A program made the position numbers and the translations under genes. The notes under the pieces are model-generated. The model did no database searches and had not been told where the DNA came from. It worked only from the letters and a program-made list of their open reading frames with translations. Below are positions 51,473 to 52,806 of a stretch of DNA of 52,806 nt, piece by piece. Source of the stretch: Myxococcota bacterium (GTDB lineage: Bacteria > Myxococcota_A > UBA9160 > UBA4427); the NCBI GenBank assembly GCA_028278345.1, contig JANQEL010000069.1, forward strand, positions 1 to 52,806. The letters run 5' to 3'. Within the stretch, counting starts at the first letter, position 1. Each line of letters starts with the position of its first letter.

Positions 51473-52804
51473 ATGCCAAAGATCGAACACGTCGACGCGG
51501 TGGTCATCGGGACGAGTATCCGCGGACTGGTCACGACACATGTTTTGAACAGCCTGGGCTGCCGCGCCGTGCTCGCGGATCGCGGTCACACGCTCGGCGG
51601 CGTGGACGGTTCGTTCACCACAGCGGCCGGAACGCGTTTCGACCACGGCATGCACGTGCTGGATTACGAGCGTTCGGGGCTGGCCACGCGTCTCTTCACC
51701 AAGGTCACCGACGGCGAAGTCCATCGCGTACGCCTGCAGCGGGCCATCGTGCTGCGCAACAGCATCATGCCCTACGCACCCAAGCCTTCGGAGATGCCCG
51801 AGGAACTCCGAGCCATGCTGCCCTCCGACAACCTGGTGGACGACATCGGCAGCGAACTGCCGACGCGGGAAAAGCTCGGCGCCTGCTACGGAAAGGAGTT
51901 CGCCAATCTGATCTTCGACGAGGTGCTGCCGTCGTATCCCTGCGAGGCGCGGCATCTCGAGTTCGGTGTCGAGGAAGAACGGCTGCTGCAGAACATCTAC
52001 CCCTGGTTCTTCCCCCGCGCAGAACGCCGCGAGATCACGCACGACGAATCGCGTGCATTCCACGACAAGCTGCGCTCCGGCGTTTCGCAGGAGATCCTCT
52101 ATCCGAAGGAGGGTGGCTTCGGCGGGTTCGCCGCGGGCTTCGCCCGGAAGTTCGATCCGGATTGCATCGAACTCCTGCTCGACGCAGGGGAGATGCGCCT
52201 CGAGCTCGAGCCCGGAACGCACACCGTGAAGTGGGTCGAAGCCGGCGGCCGGCGCTTTGCGGCCGACCACGTGTTCTGGGCAGCCTCATGGCCCGCCTTG
52301 TGTACGGCCATCGACGTGCCCTGCCAGGAGATCGCGACCGACCGGCTAGTGGTCGGCAGCTTCCGACTGAACCGACCTGCGTCGACCGACTACCACGAGA
52401 TCCTGATCGGGGATCCCAGCCACCGGCTGAGCCGCGTCTACTTTCCCGCGCGCTTCCGCGAATCCGACGAACCCCTGATGCAGGTCGAGTTCGCCTTCCC
52501 GAAGGCTGAAGACCGCTCCCTCGAAGCCGATTGGTGGCGGGAGACCTGGCTCGACGATCTTCGCAGGCTCGGCGTGCTCGAAGAGAATCACAGCGTCGAG
52601 GAGTTCGATTTCAAGACGTTCACCATGCACTTCAACTCGTTCGGCATGGAGGGCGAGCCGCTTCACGATGCGGACGCCTCGCTGCTCAAAGCCGGCAGCA
52701 ACATCCACCCGGTCGTGCCGTCGATGGCCAACGTGAACCTCAACTACCACGTGCCCCGCGCCGTGCGCGACGTTGCCGCAGTTCTGGCCGAGCGCGACGG
52801 ATAG
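51473..52804 (+). CDS. FAD-dependent oxidoreductase, UGM-like
   Basis: This 443-residue flavoprotein-like chain resembles UDP-galactopyranose mutase and amine-oxidase-type NAD(P)/FAD enzymes. The N-terminal Rossmann start is VDAVVIGTSIRGLVTTHVLN, but the usual GxGxxG is GTSIRG, with Ser at the second Gly. ADRGHTLGGVDGSF and FDHGMHVLD fit the FAD-binding second motif and family core. Late SNIHPVVPSMANVNLNYHVPRA closes the chain. ATG 51473 has GGAGAGGGGG about six bases upstream and is preferred over the ATG at 51425 that overlaps the previous stop. The gene is complete, ending two bases before the window edge. Confidence 0.78.
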   Translation: MPKIEHVDAVVIGTSIRGLVTTHVLNSLGCRAVLADRGHTLGGVDGSFTTAAGTRFDHGMHVLDYERSGLATRLFTKVTDGEVHRVRLQRAIVLRNSIMPYAPKPSEMPEELRAMLPSDNLVDDIGSELPTREKLGACYGKEFANLIFDEVLPSYPCEARHLEFGVEEERLLQNIYPWFFPRAERREITHDESRAFHDKLRSGVSQEILYPKEGGFGGFAAGFARKFDPDCIELLLDAGEMRLELEPGTHTVKWVEAGGRRFAADHVFWAASWPALCTAIDVPCQEIATDRLVVGSFRLNRPASTDYHEILIGDPSHRLSRVYFPARFRESDEPLMQVEFAFPKAEDRSLEADWWRETWLDDLRRLGVLEENHSVEEFDFKTFTMHFNSFGMEGEPLHDADASLLKAGSNIHPVVPSMANVNLNYHVPRAVRDVAAVLAERDG

Positions 52805-52806
52805 GC

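Noticed and set aside
37731-52804. Sugar locus as a recently inserted genomic island
   Set aside because: No integrase, transposase, tRNA border or direct repeat was seen, and composition looks similar to the flanks by eye. Transfer remains possible but is unsupported here.

Overview
The window is GC-rich chromosomal DNA with strong GC3 bias. Genes are tightly packed and many overlap by 4 bases (ATGA or GTGA), which suggests translational coupling. The ExbB/ExbD/AgmX-type cluster, DUF11/OmpA giant outer-membrane protein, Cys-rich lipoprotein and PilZ protein resemble gene content of Myxococcota and related deltaproteobacterial lineages. That placement is inferred from gene content only. I saw no tRNA, rRNA, IS element, phage gene or CRISPR array.

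Left part (1-20696, plus strand). A run of TPR protein (cut by the left edge), TPR lipoprotein, small exported protein, ExbB/TolQ, two ExbD/TolR and an AgmX/PglI-type TonB-like protein looks like one proton-motive-force-driven envelope machine. It is followed by a GEMM-I (c-di-GMP-I) riboswitch at about 5279-5391. An expression platform after the aptamer can pair the Shine-Dalgarno sequence into a perfect 8-bp stem. The gene it leads is a 5076-residue protein: about 17 DUF11 repeats, SdrD-B-like domains, three OmpA-like domains and a C-terminal outer-membrane barrel ending in Phe. This is the strongest candidate for a little-described system: a self-anchored giant surface protein under c-di-GMP control.

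Middle part (20693-33492) is mostly housekeeping and envelope functions: Aat, a cystathionine gamma-synthase-type enzyme, a small unknown protein, a DUF922 lipoprotein, a Cys-rich lipoprotein, a PilZ-like protein, an O6-alkylguanine-DNA methyltransferase, a sigma-54 response regulator coupled to GshB, a class A PBP coupled to a sensorless histidine kinase, and a membrane protein paired with an HTTM-domain protein.

Right part (33525-52804) is a surface-glycan or flagellin-glycosylation locus with two divergent arms from a 33-bp gap at 45116-45148. The minus arm has an N-acetyl-sugar amidotransferase, sugar O-methyltransferase, NeuB-type synthase, SDR, aldehyde dehydrogenase, DapA/NanA-family aldolase, NeuA-type cytidylyltransferase, TylF-type methyltransferase, a GT-B-like protein and a fused transketolase. 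The plus arm has an unrecognised 507-residue protein, a possible 58-residue ORF, a GT-B-like protein, an aldo/keto reductase, an SpsF-type cytidylyltransferase, a GSA-aminomutase-like PLP enzyme and an FAD oxidoreductase. NeuB with NeuA indicates a nonulosonic-acid-type sugar. The usual early enzymes (nucleotide-sugar 4,6-dehydratase, acetyltransferase, NDP-sugar hydrolase/epimerase) are absent here, and the aldolase, ALDH, SDR and transketolase are unusual partners, so the product may be atypical.
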